A stretch of DNA of 64,000 nt from Soonwooa sp. (GCF_030151385.1 NZ_JASLDS010000030.1:103483-167482); one strand, 5' to 3'. Positions 51,264 through 60,861 are shown, numbered from the stretch's first letter. Numbers and translations are program-made. The notes: generated by a model from the sequence alone, not told the origin.

Positions 51264-51551
51264 AAAGCAAATATTAAAATTATTTTATTCGTAAACAAAA
51301 ACGTCTTTTACTAATAAAAGTACATTATAAAAAATAGAAGTAAAAATCCAGTCTCAATCCCTACATAAGTAGCAACAGAAAGAACTTTTCAAATATTTGT
51401 AAATATAATAATATTTCTATTTATCTGAAAAATAATGAATAAAGCTCAAAAAAATACGTTCTGGAGTCTTCCAATTTATTTTAATAAACAAGAAAAAACC
51501 TTCTAAAAACAGAAGATTTCAAATTTTATAAAGACTAATTAGTTTTATTTT

Positions 51552-52289
51552 TTACAACCCATTCCTCATTATCCTATCCGCAATTCTTGGAAAAAATCGA
51601 CTTAGGAATTTCAGTAATTTCGTCTTTCCAATATAGATTTCGTAGTGGTTTTTCTTGAATTTTTTTATGAATTCTTCCACTAAATCTTCGGGCGACATTT
51701 TGTTTTTTCCGCGACCTTCCGTCATTGGTGTCTCGATTAAAGCAGGGATAATTTCGAAAACTTTTATGCCTAAAGATTCCAATTGATAGCGCAAGCTTTT
51801 GCTGTAAATGTGCATTCCTGCTTTGGTTGCACAATAGACAGAGGCGGATTCTTTAGGAGCAAGGAATAAGCCGCTACTTACATTTACAATAGCCGAGTCG
51901 AGATTTTTCATTAAAATCGGTAGCAATTTAGTTGCTAATAAAATCGGAACTGTGAGATTAGTTGCGATTTCATACTTTATTTTATCTTCAACTTGTGCCT
52001 CGTTTGCAAAACTATAATTCAGTTGAATCGCTGCATTGTTTATCAAAATATTTAAAGTCGGATACTTCTGGAAAACAAATTGGTATAAATTATCAATCAC
52101 TTTTTCATCGGATAAATCGCCACAGAAAATCTCCAAATTTTGATTCGAAGATTTTAGCGTATTTAGTTTTTCTTTATTCCTACCCGTGATAATCACTTGA
52201 TTTCCTTCCGATAGGAAACGTTTCGCTAAAGCCAAGCCAATTCCCGAACTTCCGCCGGTTATCAGAATTACGTTATTATTGATTTTCAT
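51552..52289 (-). CDS. Short-chain dehydrogenase/reductase (DltE-like)
   Basis: Classical SDR of 245 residues. NAD(P) site ITGGSSGIGLALAKRF, NNAA at about 85, active-site Ser in NVSSG and Tyr/Lys pair in YCATKAG (YxxxK). Cytoplasmic oxidoreductase of unknown substrate. It is 5 nt after the darcynin-like gene on the same strand, and a Crp/Fnr regulator lies upstream, so the three may be coregulated. Similar SDR/darcynin pairs appear in other Bacteroidetes genomes by memory of the families. Confidence 0.88.
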   Translation of the reverse strand: MKINNNVILITGGSSGIGLALAKRFLSEGNQVIITGRNKEKLNTLKSSNQNLEIFCGDLSDEKVIDNLYQFVFQKYPTLNILINNAAIQLNYSFANEAQVEDKIKYEIATNLTVPILLATKLLPILMKNLDSAIVNVSSGLFLAPKESASVYCATKAGMHIYSKSLRYQLESLGIKVFEIIPALIETPMTEGRGKNKMSPEDLVEEFIKKFKKNHYEIYIGKTKLLKFLSRFFPRIADRIMRNGL

Positions 52290-52294
52290 GGGAT

Positions 52295-52681
52295 TTATTT
52301 TGAAACTTTTTTCGTTTTAAACTCTTCATTAAAACTTTCAAAAAGGTCTTGCTGTCCAATGATAATATCCTTTATTTGAAAATAGGGAACTCCATAGACT
52401 TTGGTGTCGCGAAGTTTTTCAATGATAAATTTATATTCGTCCAAATCTTGGGTTTCCAAAATCATAAAATCGGAGATTTGAGCATGAAAATACTCGCTGT
52501 CGTACAATTTTACGCTTACACTTTTGCTTTTTTCGATAAAAATTGGTTGAATGGTCTTTGTAAAAAACTGGCTTCTCTCATCACGAGAAAGGCTTAGCCA
52601 ATCAGGTGTAGTGTTCATTAAAACTAAAATAGTGTAAGGCGGTTTGTTACTTGCTGGGATCGATTTTTGTGCACTCATCAT
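52295..52681 (-). CDS. Darcynin-family protein
   Basis: Small soluble protein of 128 residues matching the darcynin family (PPYTILVLMNTTPDWLSLSR near residues 14-35, then ETQDLDEYKFIIEKLRDTKV and YGVPYFQIKDIII). Function unknown; the fold resembles ferredoxin-like dimeric proteins such as DUF1330 (inference). Nearly overlaps the SDR gene, so it is co-transcribed. The start is ambiguous by one to two codons between TTG, ATG and ATG. Confidence 0.75.
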   Translation of the reverse strand: MMSAQKSIPASNKPPYTILVLMNTTPDWLSLSRDERSQFFTKTIQPIFIEKSKSVSVKLYDSEYFHAQISDFMILETQDLDEYKFIIEKLRDTKVYGVPYFQIKDIIIGQQDLFESFNEEFKTKKVSK

Positions 52682-52784
52682 CAATGGAAATAAGATTAAG
52701 ATTAAAAATTGAATTTATTGTGATACAAAAATGACAAGCTTTAAAATCAAATCCATTTACATAGGTTGAGAAATCAAATATTTA

Positions 52785-52955
52785 ACGTCAGTTCGGGATA
52801 AAGCACTTTTGTTAAAACGAGGCGCCACTTCGAGTAAAAATCTGAAAGATTTTGTATCGAGAAGTTTTTATGATAAGAAAATTAACTTGTTTTCGATACA
52901 GTTTTCTTCGAAAACCACTCAAACTGACGTTAATTTTCTTATCCCGAACTTAGGT
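52785..52955. repeat. Intergenic repeat with AACNNNAGTTCGGGATAA words, overlapping crp 3' end
   Basis: AACGTCAGTTCGGGATAA on the plus strand at 52785-52802 and AACCTAAGTTCGGGATAAG on the minus strand at 52934-52955, so the two words face each other. ACGAGGCGCCACTTCGAG and GTATCGAGAAGTTTTT fill the middle. A third copy, AACCTAAGTTCGGGTTAAG, is at 57851-57870. The right copy encodes the last residues (LSSG and stop) of the Crp/Fnr protein. Confidence 0.65.
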
Positions 52956-53529
52956 TATTAAACAATTTCTTGCGAATTCTGCTGAGTTGTGTTGGCGTTA
53001 CGCCCAGATAGGAAGCAATATGGTACTGTGGAATTTGGTTTTCCAAATCTGGAAATTCTTTCTGAAACATCAAATAACGTTTGTCTGCATCCAAAAGTAC
53101 AATGTCAATTTCGCGTTGTTCTTTCTGAACAAAAAACTGTTCCGCCAATTTTCTTGCTAAACTTTCGATGTCTCGATGTTCCGCAAAAAGCTTTTGAAAA
53201 GCTTTAAAATCTGCTACCCAAACCCGACTTGTTGTCAAGGCTTCTTGGATAATTTGGTTTGGTTTTCCTGTGATTAGCGACGCATAACCACCAACGAAAC
53301 AAGGATTCACAAAAAAGTGTTTGTTGTATTCGGTTCCATTGCTTGTTCTGTAAAAAGCCCTCACAATGCCCGACTCCAAGAATCCAATTTCTTTAGAAAT
53401 TTCGCCATCTTTACAAAACAGCTCGCCTTTCTTTAAATCTTTTTCGACGAATAATTTTTCGATTTCGTGATAGCTAACATCAGAAATAGGTAGTATTTTG
53501 TCGATAAAGGCTCGGAGTTTTGGAATCAT
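52939..53529 (-). CDS. Crp/Fnr-family transcriptional regulator
   Basis: Regulator of about 196 residues: cNMP-binding-like domain (about 20-130; GELFCKDGEISKEIGFLESGIVRAFYR), long dimer helix and a C-terminal winged HTH (YHIASYLGVTPTQLSRIRKKLF). No Fe-S cysteines of Fnr type and no clear cAMP cassette, so the ligand is unknown. It lies between katG and the darcynin/SDR pair on the same strand but is separated from katG by a strong terminator. The first frame starts at TTG; an ATG six codons later is preferred. C-terminal end lies in a repeat. Confidence 0.85.
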   Translation of the reverse strand: MIPKLRAFIDKILPISDVSYHEIEKLFVEKDLKKGELFCKDGEISKEIGFLESGIVRAFYRTSNGTEYNKHFFVNPCFVGGYASLITGKPNQIIQEALTTSRVWVADFKAFQKLFAEHRDIESLARKLAEQFFVQKEQREIDIVLLDADKRYLMFQKEFPDLENQIPQYHIASYLGVTPTQLSRIRKKLFNNLSSG

Positions 53530-53551
53530 TGTGTTTTGAAATTTCAAGATT

Positions 53552-53583
53552 CAAAACTATTGAAATTTAGAATGTAATTCAAT
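53552..53583 (-). promoter_or_regulatory. Promoter of crp gene near katG
   Basis: On the minus strand TAGTTTTG (-7, exact) at 53552-53559 with ATTG 20 nt upstream (weak -33); TSS would be about 15 nt before the preferred ATG. Confidence 0.5.
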
Positions 53584-53587
53584 AAAA

Positions 53588-53622
53588 AAAACCTGTTAGG
53601 TTTTTAAAACCTAACAGGTTTA
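53588..53622 (-). terminator. katG terminator
   Basis: Perfect palindrome AACCTGTTAGGTTTT with its complement around one T, with A/T tracts on both sides; between katG stop and the crp promoter. Confidence 0.88.
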
Positions 53623-53641
53623 GTTTATCATTTTTAAATTT

Positions 53642-55891
53642 TTACTTCAAATCATATCGATCCGCATTCATCATTTTAACCCAAGCGGCAGCGAAATCTT
53701 TTACAAATTTCTCTTTATTGTCGTCTTGTGCATAAATTTCAGAATACGATCTCAAAATAGAATTAGACCCGAAAACCAAATCTACTCTCGTCGCAGTCCA
53801 TTTTGTAGAACCCGATTTGCGGTCAACAATATTGTATAAATTGTCTCCTGTTGGAATCCATTTGTTGTTCATATCCGTTAAATTCACGAAGAAATCATTG
53901 CTTAAAACGCCTTCTCTATTTGTGAAAACACCATGTTTAGTTCCAGCGTAATTGGTTCCTAAAACACGCATTCCACCGATTAAAGCGACCATTTCTGGAG
54001 CTGTTAATCCCATTAATTGTGTTCTGTCCAATAATAATTCTTCGGCTTTAACATCGTAATTTTCTTTCAAAAAGTTTCTGTAACCGTCGTAAAGCGGTTC
54101 AAGATATTCGAAAGATTCGATGTCTGTTTGTTCTTGTGAAGCGTCGCCACGTCCAGCCGCAAACGGAATTGTAATATTTACACCCGCTTCTTGTGCAGCT
54201 TTTTCAACAGCAGCAGTTCCACCCAAGACAATCAAATCAGCAATGGAAACTTTCTTCGCCAATTCAGCTTGAATTTCTTCTAATTTTGCTAAAACCTTGT
54301 TTAATCTTTCAGGTTCGTTGGCAACCCAATTTCTCTGAGGTTCCAATCTAATTCTCGCACCATTCGCACCACCACGATAATCCGAACCTCTCCAAGTTCT
54401 TGCAGAATCCCAAGCCGTGTTGATTAATTCCGCTCTTGAAAGTCCAGAATTCAACAAAGTTTGTTTTAAATCAGCAATTTCGGAATCGCTTAATGTATAA
54501 TCAGCTTTTGGAACATTATCTTGCCAAATTAGTTCCTCTGCAGGAACATCAGCCCCTAAATAACGGCTTTTCGGTCCCATATCACGGTGAGTCAACTTGA
54601 ACCAAGCTCTTGCAAAAACGTCCGCTAATTTATCTGGATTGTGTAAAAAGTCTAATGAGATTTCTCTGTAAATAGGGTCAAATTTCATCGCCATATCGGC
54701 ATCCGTCATCATTGGATTGCGTTTTACATTCGGGTTGAAAGCGTCCACCGGTTTATCTTCGTCTGCAATATCAACTGGCTCATACTGATTAGCACCAGCT
54801 GGCGATTTCGTTAATTTCCAATCGTATTTGAAAAGTAAAGTCAAAAATTCGTTATCCCAACGTGTTGGATTGGTTGTCCAAGCTCCTTCAATCCCCGAAA
54901 CAACAGTATTATCCATGTTTCCAGTTCCTTCTGGATTGTGCCAACCCAAACCTTGCTCGTTAACATCGGCAGCCTCTGGATTTGGACCTAATTTTGATGC
55001 ATCGCCGTTTCCATGCGCTTTTCCAATTGTGTGTCCACCAACCGTTAAGGCAACCGTTTCCTCATCATTCATACCCATTCTTTTGAACGTCACACGAATA
55101 TCATGACCAGTTTTAATTGGGTCTGGATGTCCGTCAACACCTTCAGGATTTACGTATATTAATCCCATTTGTACCGCTGCCAAAGGATTTTCCAAAGTAT
55201 CGCGGTTTTCATCGTCGCCATAACGATGCTCTGTTGTGTCTAACCATTTTTTTTCAGAACCCCAATAAACATCTTTTTCGGGAGCCCAAATGTCCAAACG
55301 TCCGCCACCAAAACCGAAAGTTTTCAAACCTACAGCTTCGTAAGCCACTGTTCCTGCAAGGATAATTAAATCTGCCCAAGAAAGTTTGTTTCCGTATTTC
55401 TTTTTGATAGGCCAAAGCAAACGACGACCTTTATCTGTATTCACGTTATCTGGCCAAGAATTAAGCGGCGCAAAACGTTGATTTCCCGTATTAGCACCAC
55501 CACGACCGTCCATTGCGCGGTAGCTTCCCGCAGTATGCCAAGCCGTACGCACAAACATTCCCGCGTAATTTCCGTAATCTGCAGGCCACCAATCCTGACT
55601 ATCGGTTAAAAGATGTTTGATGTCATTTTTTACAGCTTCCAAATCCAATTTTTTGAATTCTTCGGCATAATTATAATCTTCTCCATAAGGATTAGTTTTG
55701 TGGTCGTGCTGCGCCAGAATATCGAGATTCAGTGCATTCGGCCACCAATCCATCACCGACTCGTTGTTGGACGTTAATCCACCATGAATTACGGGACATT
55801 TTCCTGAATTAGAATTGGTTTCTTGATTGGGTTGTGGTGTAGATTCACCGTGATTGTAAGGGCATTTGCCTTCTCCTGAAGTTGTGTCCAT
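53642..55891 (-). CDS. katG: Catalase-peroxidase KatG
   Basis: Haem enzyme with catalase and peroxidase activity against H2O2; 749 residues, with two tandem peroxidase-like domains. Distal site Arg115, Trp118, His119 in VRTAWHTAG; proximal His in GGHTIGKAHG. Tyr in MGLIYVNPEGVDG and the following Met probably form the Met-Tyr-Trp adduct needed for catalase activity. Cytoplasmic, no signal peptide. Own promoter and terminator, hence monocistronic. Regulation by a Fur/OxyR-like protein is likely but no site is visible. Confidence 0.97.
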   Translation of the reverse strand: MDTTSGEGKCPYNHGESTPQPNQETNSNSGKCPVIHGGLTSNNESVMDWWPNALNLDILAQHDHKTNPYGEDYNYAEEFKKLDLEAVKNDIKHLLTDSQDWWPADYGNYAGMFVRTAWHTAGSYRAMDGRGGANTGNQRFAPLNSWPDNVNTDKGRRLLWPIKKKYGNKLSWADLIILAGTVAYEAVGLKTFGFGGGRLDIWAPEKDVYWGSEKKWLDTTEHRYGDDENRDTLENPLAAVQMGLIYVNPEGVDGHPDPIKTGHDIRVTFKRMGMNDEETVALTVGGHTIGKAHGNGDASKLGPNPEAADVNEQGLGWHNPEGTGNMDNTVVSGIEGAWTTNPTRWDNEFLTLLFKYDWKLTKSPAGANQYEPVDIADEDKPVDAFNPNVKRNPMMTDADMAMKFDPIYREISLDFLHNPDKLADVFARAWFKLTHRDMGPKSRYLGADVPAEELIWQDNVPKADYTLSDSEIADLKQTLLNSGLSRAELINTAWDSARTWRGSDYRGGANGARIRLEPQRNWVANEPERLNKVLAKLEEIQAELAKKVSIADLIVLGGTAAVEKAAQEAGVNITIPFAAGRGDASQEQTDIESFEYLEPLYDGYRNFLKENYDVKAEELLLDRTQLMGLTAPEMVALIGGMRVLGTNYAGTKHGVFTNREGVLSNDFFVNLTDMNNKWIPTGDNLYNIVDRKSGSTKWTATRVDLVFGSNSILRSYSEIYAQDDNKEKFVKDFAAAWVKMMNADRYDLK

Positions 55892-55923
55892 ATTTTTTAC
55901 TTTTAATTATTTTTTGATTGAAA

Positions 55924-55957
55924 CAAAGCTATTGGTTTAAAAGAACGAATCTTCCAA
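55924..55957 (-). promoter_or_regulatory. katG promoter
   Basis: On the minus strand TTGG, 22 nt, TAGCTTTG (exact -7 box), leader about 30 nt. No operator-like palindrome stands out nearby. Confidence 0.5.
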
Positions 55958-56171
55958 TTTGCAATCTATTTAATTTAATCAAATCATAAACGAAATCAAT
56001 CGTAATTTTAATTTCAATATTTTTTATCTATAATTCATTAAAATATGTGCAAAGGATTTATTTAAAATTAAAAGAAATAAATGATATCCAAGCTATTGAT
56101 TATCAATTTTAAAATAAGATTAACATTTGTACATCCGAAAAGCCCATAGATACTTATCCTTCTAAAATTCG

Positions 56172-56179
56172 TAGCTTTG
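56172..56179 (+). promoter_or_regulatory. -7 box for mgsA
   Basis: TAGCTTTG exact match, 16 nt before the mgsA ATG. The rest of the 300-nt katG-mgsA gap is AT-rich; I see no other element in it. Confidence 0.5.
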
Positions 56180-56195
56180 ATTTAGATTAAAAAAT

Positions 56196-56660
56196 ATGAA
56201 AAACTCAAAACATTTGCCTTCCAAGAAAACGATTGCTTTGGTAGCGCATGATCATAAAAAAGACGAATTACTAGATTGGGTAAAACGTCATAAGAAAATC
56301 CTTATCCAACACAATTTAATTGCTACTGGCACAACGGGAAAGTTAATTTCGGAAAGTCTGAATGTTGACGTTGAACGTGTATTAAGTGGTCCTTTAGGTG
56401 GCGATCAACAATTAGGAGCCATGATTGCGGAAGAAAAAATCAATATGGTTATTTTCTTTTGGGATCCGATGGAATCTCAGCCTCATGATAGTGATGTAAA
56501 AGCTTTTCTAAGACTTTGTGTTGTTTGGAATATCCCAACTGCTAGCAATTCGGCAAGTGCGGATTTCTTAATCACTTCTAAATATATGGACGAAGATCAC
56601 GTTGTATCGCTTCCTGATTACAAAACGTACCTCAATCGAAATATCAACAAAGGTTTATAA
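56196..56660 (+). CDS. mgsA: Methylglyoxal synthase
   Basis: Converts dihydroxyacetone phosphate to methylglyoxal and phosphate, a bypass of lower glycolysis when sugar phosphates build up. 154 residues, normal. Phosphate-binding LIATGTTGKLI, acidic catalytic residue in SGPLGGDQQLGAMIAE, FFWDPMESQPHDSDVKAFLRL with His and Asp. The strong terminator that follows makes it monocistronic. The alcohol dehydrogenase and DJ-1 proteins elsewhere in the window are of families that can deal with the toxic product, but no linkage is seen. Confidence 0.95.
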   Translation: MKNSKHLPSKKTIALVAHDHKKDELLDWVKRHKKILIQHNLIATGTTGKLISESLNVDVERVLSGPLGGDQQLGAMIAEEKINMVIFFWDPMESQPHDSDVKAFLRLCVVWNIPTASNSASADFLITSKYMDEDHVVSLPDYKTYLNRNINKGL

Positions 56661-56690
56661 AAAACTCGGACTTATTGGTCCGAGTTTTTT
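56661..56690 (+). terminator. mgsA terminator
   Basis: AAACTCGGAC/GTCCGAGTTT stem with 6-nt loop and T tract; shared with the convergent lipoprotein gene. Confidence 0.88.
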
Positions 56691-56691
56691 G

Positions 56692-57081
56692 TTAATCTTG
56701 GTCATCATTATCACCTCGATTTTTATACTTTTTATTTTTATGATGTCTTCCATTGCCTTCGTCTTGATCACCTTGGTCATAGCGATAGCCTTTTTTCTGT
56801 TGACCAGGCGCATATCTTTTCGCTGATTTGTCACCATAAATCTTTTTGGCTTGACCAGGAGGAAGATTTCGATAGTCATTAGAATTTCTATCAATAACAA
56901 TTATTCTTCCGTTTTGGTATACACTGCCATTTCTATCTCTGTAGATTTCGCCCGTTCTGTAAGATCCACCATCTGGAGCGCGATAGACTCTGTCATTGTT
57001 GGTATAAACCGAACCTGTAGTACATGATATTGCCAAGAAGCCTGCGGCAATACTTAGTCTAAAAAATTTAATCCATTTCAT
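56692..57081 (-). CDS. Small basic lipoprotein, unrecognised
   Basis: Protein of 129 residues. Lipobox FLAISC (Cys near 20) after MKWIKFFRLSIAAG. The middle has YRAPDGGSYRTGEIYRDRNG repeat-like Tyr/Gly/Arg units (turns near 30-55), then PPGQAKKIYGDKSAKRYAPG and a Lys/Asp/His-rich tail (about 90-129; DQGDQDEGN). Highly charged and probably disordered; envelope or surface role assumed from the signal only. The ATG used begins the signal directly; a longer frame would add 17 residues. Confidence 0.7.
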   Translation of the reverse strand: MKWIKFFRLSIAAGFLAISCTTGSVYTNNDRVYRAPDGGSYRTGEIYRDRNGSVYQNGRIIVIDRNSNDYRNLPPGQAKKIYGDKSAKRYAPGQQKKGYRYDQGDQDEGNGRHHKNKKYKNRGDNDDQD

Positions 57082-57276
57082 AACTTTCAGTTTTACATTT
57101 GATATTGATAATTCAATATGAATGCCAAACAAAAAAACATTGGAGCCAAAAAATACAAAACCGAATCATATTATATGAAAAATGTTGATTTTAAAACAAA
57201 GTAAATCACTGTCAAATTATGAAAATACAAACCGAAAGATTATCGCTTGTTTAAATTTTTGTTCAAAAAAAAGACT

Positions 57277-57828
57277 CTAAAGATTTCGTTTTTTCTTAAT
57301 CCATTTCTTGTGTCTTGTATAATGCGTTGAGCCGTTTTGATCTTGTGAAATAACACTAATATTGCCATCAACTTCCAATACAGCAAGTTTAACATCTTTA
57401 ATGCTTTCGATGCCATGCTCATGGACACTTTCCAAAAGTTCGTCTTCAGATATTTCTACTTTTTTACAAGTTTGCTCAAAGACTTTTCCATCTCGTACTA
57501 GCACATAAGGTTCTGACTCCAACAAATTTTTGACCTTCTGACTGCGAAACATTATTTTTTTAACAATAAAATTCGCCAAAAATAAAATTGAAGCTGCAAC
57601 CAAACCGCCTTGCAAACTGGTGTCTGGGCCAACCATCGCATTCTGAACAGCATTGGAAATTAACAACAACAAAACGACGTCGCCTGCGTTAAGCTGCGAC
57701 AACTGGTTTTTACCAAATAATCGCAATGCAACTAGCATAAAAACATAGACAGCAAGGGACCTAAGGGAAATATCTAGAAAAGGATTCATCAAAAAATTTT
57801 TATAAAAATAGTCAAAAAAGCTTCTCAA
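57277..57828 (-). CDS. DUF421 (YetF-like) membrane protein
   Basis: Membrane protein of up to 183 residues with three helices (about 22-40, 48-66 and 70-90) and a cytoplasmic DUF421 domain (about 95-165; LLESEPYVLVRDGKV, SVHEHGIESIKDVKLAVLEVDG). The core RLFGKNQLSQLNAGDVVLLLLISNAVQNAMVG is characteristic. Function unknown; such proteins are linked to envelope or sporulation stress elsewhere. Two starts possible: TTG, or the ATG 13 codons later, which would give 170 residues and is nearer to most family members. Confidence 0.88.
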   Translation of the reverse strand: MRSFFDYFYKNFLMNPFLDISLRSLAVYVFMLVALRLFGKNQLSQLNAGDVVLLLLISNAVQNAMVGPDTSLQGGLVAASILFLANFIVKKIMFRSQKVKNLLESEPYVLVRDGKVFEQTCKKVEISEDELLESVHEHGIESIKDVKLAVLEVDGNISVISQDQNGSTHYTRHKKWIKKKRNL

Positions 57829-57846
57829 GGTGGAGCGACATTAACT

Positions 57847-57873
57847 TTTTAAACTAATTTTAACCTAAGTTCG
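57847..57873 (+). repeat. Third copy of the AACCTAAGTTCGGG repeat word
   Basis: TTTTAACCTAAGTTCGGGTT and AAG, the same word found near 52785-52955, one base different; lies in the gap between the DUF421 and uvrA genes. Confidence 0.6.
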
Positions 57874-57974
57874 GGTTAAGTAAAGTTTAAAAATAGTTAC
57901 CGTCATTTAAAGTCTGTGATAAGTTTAAATTAAACTTTAATTCACATTAAGTTAGAGATTTAATATTGGAACAA

Positions 57975-58006
57975 AAAAATACCTCATCAAAAGACAAGGT
58001 ATTTTA
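57975..58006 (-). terminator. uvrA terminator
   Basis: AAAATACCT/AGGTATTTT stem with a 12-nt loop and A/T tracts. Confidence 0.75.
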
Positions 58007-58027
58007 ACAATATTTATTTGAACTTCT

Positions 58028-60853
58028 TTAAAATTCTTTCTTCAAAAACTTACCTGTTAAGGATTTTTTAGATTTGATAATCTCTTCGGGAGTACCTTGT
58101 GCAACGATGGTTCCACCGTGTTTTCCTCCTTCTGGACCTACATCTATAATATGATCCGCTAATTTGATAACATCCATATTATGCTCAATAATAATAAATG
58201 AATTCCCCAACTCTACCAATTGGTTAATGGCATCCATCAAAATTTTAACATCCTCAAAATGCAATCCCGTTGTTGGTTCATCCAAAATATATAAGGTATT
58301 CCCAGTTTGTCTTTTGGATAATTCGGTTGCCAGTTTCACACGTTGCGCTTCTCCTCCACTCAAAGTTGTTGATTGCTGACCAATTGTGATGTAGCCAAGT
58401 CCAACGTCTTTCAAAGTTTTAACCTTATTATAAATTTTAGGAATCGGCTGGAAGAAATCTACTGCTTCGTTAATGGTCATTTCCAAAACATCAGAAATTG
58501 ATTTTCCTTTGTATCGAACTTCTAAAGTTTCTCGGTTAAATCGCTTACCATGACAAGTTTCACAATGAACATACACATCTGGCAAGAAATTCATTTCGAT
58601 AACTTTGAGACCACCACCTTGACAAGTTTCGCAACGTCCACCTTTTACATTGAATGAAAAACGTCCAGCTTTGTAACCACGGATTCTCGACTCAGGAAGC
58701 TCAGCAAAAAGATTTCTAATATCTGTGAACATTCCTGTATAAGTTGCAGGATTCGAGCGCGGTGTACGACCAATTGGACTTTGATCAACATCGACGATTT
58801 TATCAATATTATCAATCCCATCAATGCTTTTGTAAGGCAAAGGCTCTTGCACACTTCTATAAAAATGACGATTAAGAATCGGATATAAAGTTCCGTTAAT
58901 CAACGACGATTTTCCACTTCCCGAAATCCCAGTCACAACCACCAATTTTCCTAACGGAATCTCTACATTTACATTTTTAAGATTGTTTCCTGTGGCACCT
59001 TTTAGCACAATCGATTTTCCATTGCCAGCTCTTCTAACTTCTGGAATTTCAATTTTACGTTTTCCAGTGATGTAGTCTGCCGTAATGGTATTGGCTTTTT
59101 TAATATCTTTTGGATCACCTTGCCATAGAATTTCGCCACCGAATTTCCCCGCGCGTGGACCAATATCCAAAACATGATCTGCTTCCAAAATCATGTCTTT
59201 ATCATGCTCTACAACCAAAACAGAATTCCCTATGTCACGAAGATTCTTAAGCGAGTTAATTAATCTTTCGTTGTCGCGTTGGTGCAGTCCGATACTTGGT
59301 TCATCCAAAATATAGAGAACATTAACCAGCTGCGAACCGATTTGCGTCGCCAAACGAATACGTTGAGACTCGCCACCAGAAAGGGTTTTCGAACTTCTGC
59401 TAAGACTTAAATAATCCAAACCAACATCCAGTAAAAACTGAAGTCTTGTTTCGATTTCCTTTAAGATTTCGTGGGCAATGATTTTATTCTTTTCACTGAA
59501 TTTATCTTTAACCTCGGCCAACCAATCTTTTAGATCAATTAAAGAAAGTCCATTAATTTCAGCGATATTTTTGCCATCAATTTTAAAACTCAAACTAGAT
59601 GCTTGTAGACGTGCGCCTTTACAACTTGGACAAGTTTCTTCGGTTGTAAAGTTTCTTTCCAAAACAACCGCATCATAATTCTCACGCTCTTCCACCATTT
59701 CTTCCAAAATAGCCACCAAACCATCAAAATTGATTTTTAACTTTTTCGAAATTCCTGCGTGTTTTAGCTCTTTATTGATTTCTTGATGCGCACCATAATA
59801 GATCATATCCAAAGCCTCCTTCGGAATATCTTGGAAAGGTGTTGACATCGCCAAATCGTATTGTTCTAAAATAGTCTTAATCTGACCAAGAATCCATTTA
59901 TTATTTTTGATCTGTTCCAAAGGCAGCAAAGCACCTTGGTTAATGGATAATTTGGGATTGTCAACGAAATAATCGGTATTAACTTTTTTAATCGTTCCGA
60001 GTCCTTTACACGTTGGGCAACTTCCTTTAGGAGAGTTAAATGAAAAGGTATTGGGTTCTGGCAAAGCCAAAGAATCTCCCGTGGCATCATCCATTAAGTT
60101 TTTACTAAAATAATGAACCTCGTCCTCGCCCATTTTCTGGATTGCAATAATGCCATCGCCCATTTCCATGGCGGTTTTTAGCGATTTTGGCATTCGGGTT
60201 TCTGAAGCAGATTCGCCAATAATCCAGCGGTCGATAACCACTTCGATATCGTGGGTTTTGTAACGGTCGAGTTTTAGGTCATACTCGATATCCTGAAGTA
60301 CGCCGTCAATTCTCGCTTGCGAATATCCTTTTTTTGCCAACTGAACAAAAAGTTCGTGATAGTGTCCTTTTCTAGAACGGATAACGGGCGACAGCAATAA
60401 AATCTTTTGACCTTTAAAGTTTTCTTTAATGGTTTCCAAAATCTGATCTTCTGAATAACTCACCAATTTCTTCCCCGAAGTCTGGGAATAAGCATCCGAA
60501 ACTCTTGCAAACAATAGACGCAAAAAGTCGTACAACTCTGTAATTGTACCAACTGTAGAACGCGGATTTTTGTTGGTCGTTTTTTGCTCGATCGCAATAA
60601 CTGGTGATAATCCTTCGATTTTGTCAACATCGGGACGCTCTAGTCCACCTAAAAATTGTCGCGCGTAAGCCGAAAATGTTTCGATATAGCGACGTTGACC
60701 TTCTGCAAAGATGGTATCAAATGCCAAAGACGATTTTCCACTGCCCGAAAGACCAGTGATAACCACCAATTCGTTGCGCGGAATTTTTACATTAATATCT
60801 TTTAGATTGTGCTCGCGAGCACCATAAACTTCTATAAAATCTTGATCTGCCAT
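58028..60853 (-). CDS. uvrA: Excinuclease ABC subunit A (UvrA)
   Basis: DNA-damage recognition ATPase of nucleotide excision repair, which loads UvrB on damaged DNA. About 941 residues, two ABC modules. Walker A in VVITGLSGSGKSSLAFDT (N-terminal) and VVVTGISGSGKSSLINGT (C-terminal). ABC signatures LSGGESQRIRLA and LSGGEAQRVKLA. Zinc CxxC pairs (CPTCKG, CPSCKG, CETCQG, CETCHG). Start at ATG before ADQDFIEVYGAREHNL; a longer frame of 14 codons has a -7 promoter box inside and is not used. Only uvrA seen; uvrB is elsewhere. Confidence 0.96.
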   Translation of the reverse strand: MADQDFIEVYGAREHNLKDINVKIPRNELVVITGLSGSGKSSLAFDTIFAEGQRRYIETFSAYARQFLGGLERPDVDKIEGLSPVIAIEQKTTNKNPRSTVGTITELYDFLRLLFARVSDAYSQTSGKKLVSYSEDQILETIKENFKGQKILLLSPVIRSRKGHYHELFVQLAKKGYSQARIDGVLQDIEYDLKLDRYKTHDIEVVIDRWIIGESASETRMPKSLKTAMEMGDGIIAIQKMGEDEVHYFSKNLMDDATGDSLALPEPNTFSFNSPKGSCPTCKGLGTIKKVNTDYFVDNPKLSINQGALLPLEQIKNNKWILGQIKTILEQYDLAMSTPFQDIPKEALDMIYYGAHQEINKELKHAGISKKLKINFDGLVAILEEMVEERENYDAVVLERNFTTEETCPSCKGARLQASSLSFKIDGKNIAEINGLSLIDLKDWLAEVKDKFSEKNKIIAHEILKEIETRLQFLLDVGLDYLSLSRSSKTLSGGESQRIRLATQIGSQLVNVLYILDEPSIGLHQRDNERLINSLKNLRDIGNSVLVVEHDKDMILEADHVLDIGPRAGKFGGEILWQGDPKDIKKANTITADYITGKRKIEIPEVRRAGNGKSIVLKGATGNNLKNVNVEIPLGKLVVVTGISGSGKSSLINGTLYPILNRHFYRSVQEPLPYKSIDGIDNIDKIVDVDQSPIGRTPRSNPATYTGMFTDIRNLFAELPESRIRGYKAGRFSFNVKGGRCETCQGGGLKVIEMNFLPDVYVHCETCHGKRFNRETLEVRYKGKSISDVLEMTINEAVDFFQPIPKIYNKVKTLKDVGLGYITIGQQSTTLSGGEAQRVKLATELSKRQTGNTLYILDEPTTGLHFEDVKILMDAINQLVELGNSFIIIEHNMDVIKLADHIIDVGPEGGKHGGTIVAQGTPEEIIKSKKSLTGKFLKKEF

Positions 60854-60861
60854 AGATTTTG

